A stretch of 64,000 nucleotides of DNA from Brucella intermedia LMG 3301 (GTDB taxonomy: Bacteria; Pseudomonadota; Alphaproteobacteria; Rhizobiales; Rhizobiaceae), in contig NZ_ACQA01000001.1 of assembly GCF_000182645.1 (NCBI RefSeq), positions 1,426,001 through 1,490,000 of the forward strand, read 5' to 3'. The number at the start of each line of letters is the position of its first letter. Position 1 is the first letter of the stretch. This document shows, one piece after another, positions 61,354 through 64,000 of this stretch. The position numbers and the translations under genes were made by a program. The notes under the pieces are model-generated. The model was not told the DNA's origin, ran no database searches, and saw only the letters and a list, made by a program, of their open reading frames with translations.

Positions 61354-64000
61354 TTGTTCTCATTCCCGGATTCAAAGTCGCAAGTTGTTCCAGTTCGAAC
61401 CGCGCCGAATTGGAGCGTGGTGTCCAGAAGCCCCGCTCGATGGCATTGTTCAGCTTCGCCGCCGTCTCGGCAAGCGCAGCGGGGTTTTTCTCGGCCATGA
61501 AATCATGCACTGTCCTGTCGGCAATATAAGCCTGATAGACCGCCTCGAAGTGATGAGTTCCGACCTTGCCGGTGGTCGCCGCAAAGGCGAACAGATAGTC
61601 GACGGTTGCCGCAATCTCTGCCGCGCCTTTATAGCCGTGACGCATCACACCTGCGATCCATTTCGGATTAGCCGCCCGCCCGCGCACGACGCGTGACAGC
61701 TCTTCTTCCAGCGCCCGGATCACCGGCTTTTCCGGGCGGGAATGGTCATTGTGATAAACCGCAGGCATTGCGCCGCTCAGACTTTCCACGGTCGCGGCCA
61801 TTCCACCTTCAAACTGGTAATAATCATCGCTGTCGAGAAGGTCGTGCTCGCGATTGTCCTGATTCTGAACCACGGCCTGAACAGAGCGAAGCCTTTCTTC
61901 AAGAAGACCGCGCTCGGCCTGCCCTTCCTCATCTGCACCATAGACGTAGCCGCCCCAGACAAGCCAGGCTTCCGCCAGATCGTTGCGTCCGGCCCAGCCA
62001 TTCTCGTCTATCAGCGCCTGCAAGCCTGCTCCATAAGCGCCGGGTTTAGAACCGAAGACACGATAGCCCGCACGGCGCTGCGCTGTCTTTTCATCCGCCC
62101 CTTCGGCAACAAGACGCGCCTGCTCAATCCGCATACGCGCTGCGACTGGATTGTCCTCGGCATCTTCGTCGAGAGCGCCGACTGCACGCACGGCCTTGTC
62201 GAAGAGCGCAATCTGTTCCGGAAACGCATCGCGGAAGAAACCGGAAATGCGCAGCGTCACATCGACCCGAGGACGGCCAAGCTTTGCAATCGGAATGATT
62301 TCATATCCCGTCACCCGGCGTGACGCCATATCCCAGAGCGGCTTGACGCCGATCAGCGCCAAGGCCTGCGCAATGTCATCGCCGCCGGTACGCATATTCG
62401 ACGTGCCCCATGCGGTCAGGCCGAAAGACGTCGGCCATTCCCCATGATCCTGTGTGTAGCGGGTGATCAGGAGTTCGGCCGATTTGCGACCAAGTTCCCA
62501 TGCCGCCGGAGTGGGAACGGCCCGACTGTCGGTAGAGAAGAAATTGCGACCGGTCGGCAGTACATCGGGGCGACCACGCGTCGGCGCGCCGGAGGGTCCC
62601 GGCGGCACAAATCGCCCATCGAGTGCGGCAAGAAACCCGTCTATCTCCGAAGGCCCGCATGAAACGACCCTGGGGCGCAGATGCTCCTCTATGGATTGCA
62701 GCACCGCCCGCGTCTGCGACCAGTCTTCGGGGCAGTCCGTTTCACCCGCAACAAAACTCGCGGCCAGCAGTTCGATACGTTCCACCGTATCGCCTGCTAT
62801 GCGCCACGTTGCAGGGCTTGCGACGCACAGGAGTTCCTGTTTGGGCCCGGTCCAGGCTTCGGCCATATTGCAATCGAGCGGATCGAATGTTTCGCCAAGT
62901 CCACAATCCGCAGCGATTGCCCGCTGGAGACTTTGATCGCCCGGCGCACCACCGAGCGCAACCGGAACACCGCGCGGCACCCGGGCCAGCGCGACCAGAA
63001 GATCAGTCAGTAGCCTGCCTTGAGGTGCAAGTCCGAAAATATGCAGCCCGTCGCGTATCTGCATTTCCTTCAGATCGCAGAGATAGGCATCGAGCTTTTG
63101 CAAAGCCATGTCTTCATCGTCATGATCGTGGATGCCCGCATCCCGATCGAGCCCGATGTCGCGCACGAGATCGAGTATCTGTCCTTTCAGCCCCAGCAGG
63201 CGGCGAGGATCGACACCGGAGGCCTCGTAATATTCGTCCACCAGCGCTTCCAGATCTTTCAGCGGACCATAGCTTTCGGCGCGTGTCAGCGGCGGCGTCA
63301 GATGGTCGATGATGACCGCACCGGCACGACGCTTGGCCTGCGTGCCTTCTCCGGGGTCATTCACGATGAAAGGATAGATATGGGGGGTGGGACCAAACAC
63401 GGCTTCAGGATAACAGTTTTCGGACAGCGCAAGCGCCTTTCCCGGCAGCCATTCTAGATTTCCATGCTTGCCCATATGCACAATGGCATCAATGCCTGCG
63501 ACCTCGCGCAGAAACGCGTAGAAGGCAATATATCCGTGTGGAGGCACCAGATCGGGCGAATGGTATGTCTCTTTCGGATCGATATTGTAGCCGCGCGCGG
63601 GCTGAATACCGACAAAGGTTTCACCCAGCCGCATTAATGGCAATGCGAAAGCGACAAGTTCCTTCGCAAAGTAAGGATCGTTTTCCGGCGCACCCCAGCG
63701 ATCTTCAATCTCTTTCTGAATCGCAATGGGAAGTCTTTTGAAGAAAGCCTTGTATTGATTCAGTGAAATCGTTTCGCGTATCTCTCGCCCGTCACGCGCA
63801 GCATTGGTCGGACCAGCCGTCAGGGCGCGCATCAAAGCATCCCCGTCCACCGGCAGGTCAGAGAGGGAATAGCCGCCATCCGCCATCGCGTGCAGGACTT
63901 CGACCGTCCCGGCTGGCGTATCGAGCCCTACCCCGTTTCCAAGCCGCCCGTCACGGTTCGGATAATTCGCAAGAATAAGCGCAACACGTCTTTCTTCGGG
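61346..64000 (-). CDS. cobN: Cobaltochelatase subunit CobN (partial, N-terminus beyond window)
   Basis: CobN is the large subunit of the ATP-dependent CobNST cobalt chelatase, which inserts cobalt into hydrogenobyrinic acid a,c-diamide, the late step of the aerobic route. About 885 of the usual roughly 1,250-1,270 residues are inside the window. The frame continues to the edge through ALILANYPNRDGRLGNGVG. Family blocks include HMGKHGNLEWLPGKALALS, VMRHGYKGAAEIAATVDYLF and a C-terminal ELEQLATLNPGM. cobO follows with overlap. Confidence 0.97.
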   Translation of the reverse strand, partial: PEERRVALILANYPNRDGRLGNGVGLDTPAGTVEVLHAMADGGYSLSDLPVDGDALMRALTAGPTNAARDGREIRETISLNQYKAFFKRLPIAIQKEIEDRWGAPENDPYFAKELVAFALPLMRLGETFVGIQPARGYNIDPKETYHSPDLVPPHGYIAFYAFLREVAGIDAIVHMGKHGNLEWLPGKALALSENCYPEAVFGPTPHIYPFIVNDPGEGTQAKRRAGAVIIDHLTPPLTRAESYGPLKDLEALVDEYYEASGVDPRRLLGLKGQILDLVRDIGLDRDAGIHDHDDEDMALQKLDAYLCDLKEMQIRDGLHIFGLAPQGRLLTDLLVALARVPRGVPVALGGAPGDQSLQRAIAADCGLGETFDPLDCNMAEAWTGPKQELLCVASPATWRIAGDTVERIELLAASFVAGETDCPEDWSQTRAVLQSIEEHLRPRVVSCGPSEIDGFLAALDGRFVPPGPSGAPTRGRPDVLPTGRNFFSTDSRAVPTPAAWELGRKSAELLITRYTQDHGEWPTSFGLTAWGTSNMRTGGDDIAQALALIGVKPLWDMASRRVTGYEIIPIAKLGRPRVDVTLRISGFFRDAFPEQIALFDKAVRAVGALDEDAEDNPVAARMRIEQARLVAEGADEKTAQRRAGYRVFGSKPGAYGAGLQALIDENGWAGRNDLAEAWLVWGGYVYGADEEGQAERGLLEERLRSVQAVVQNQDNREHDLLDSDDYYQFEGGMAATVESLSGAMPAVYHNDHSRPEKPVIRALEEELSRVVRGRAANPKWIAGVMRHGYKGAAEIAATVDYLFAFAATTGKVGTHHFEAVYQAYIADRTVHDFMAEKNPAALAETAAKLNNAIERGFWTPRSNSARFELEQLATLNPGMRTNG

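Overview
This 64-kb window reads as the chromosome of an alphaproteobacterium of the Rhizobiales, most likely the Brucella/Ochrobactrum group. The evidence is an Omp25-type outer-membrane protein, a CobR corrin reductase, an oxygen-dependent vitamin B12 cluster, a rhizobial-type alaC-hom-glpX-recJ neighbourhood, DUF3126 and BTLCP proteins, and short palindromic intergenic repeats. No rRNA, insertion sequence, prophage or CRISPR array was seen.

Layout. 1-4540 (minus strand) is the translation/transcription core: start of rplJ with its leader, rplA, rplK, nusG, secE, tRNA-Trp, tuf, tRNA-Gly and tRNA-Tyr, in the order of the enterobacterial tufB-to-rplJ locus. 4.8-21.6 kb holds single genes and small units: rlmB, a CBS-domain protein, rhomboid, PAS and PilZ proteins behind a CtrA-like site, a transglutaminase-like peptidase, a gamma-carbonic anhydrase, cysE, a DUF192 protein, a double cold-shock protein, gloA, a Tim44-like protein, recJ, and a divergent AraC regulator/secreted hydrolase pair. 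21.7-27.5 kb holds glpX, an ABC-F ATPase, hom and an alaC-like aminotransferase. 27.7-34.3 kb holds two lipoproteins (one an M15 peptidase), twin tRNA-Glu cassettes, a DUF2218 protein, sfsA, map, radC and an omp25-like gene. 34.6-41.3 kb is a peptide-use unit: an M19 dipeptidase followed by a complete Dpp-type ABC importer. 41.3-42.4 kb is a siderophore-interacting protein.

42.5-64.0 kb is the cobalamin region: cobL / cobG-H-I-J / cobR / cbiB-cobC-cobB-cobA / cbiD-cobK / cobM-cobE / cobO-cobN (cobN runs off the end). CobG and CobN mark the aerobic, late-cobalt route, but no cobF is seen. The C1-methylation step is covered by CbiD, which belongs to the anaerobic route, and CobJ carries an N-terminal CbiG-like fusion in addition to a free CobE. 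This mosaic is the most interesting biology here. Passenger genes in the region are an orphan LivJ-type binding protein, a secreted hydrolase coupled to cobR, a TerB-like protein, a TSUP permease and an EamA protein.

Two genes carry apparent single-base insertions in short C/G runs: map near its 5' end and the araC-type regulator near its 3' end. Either recent mutation or sequence error would explain them. A family of palindromic repeats recurs in spacers, repeatedly just upstream of minus-strand start codons.
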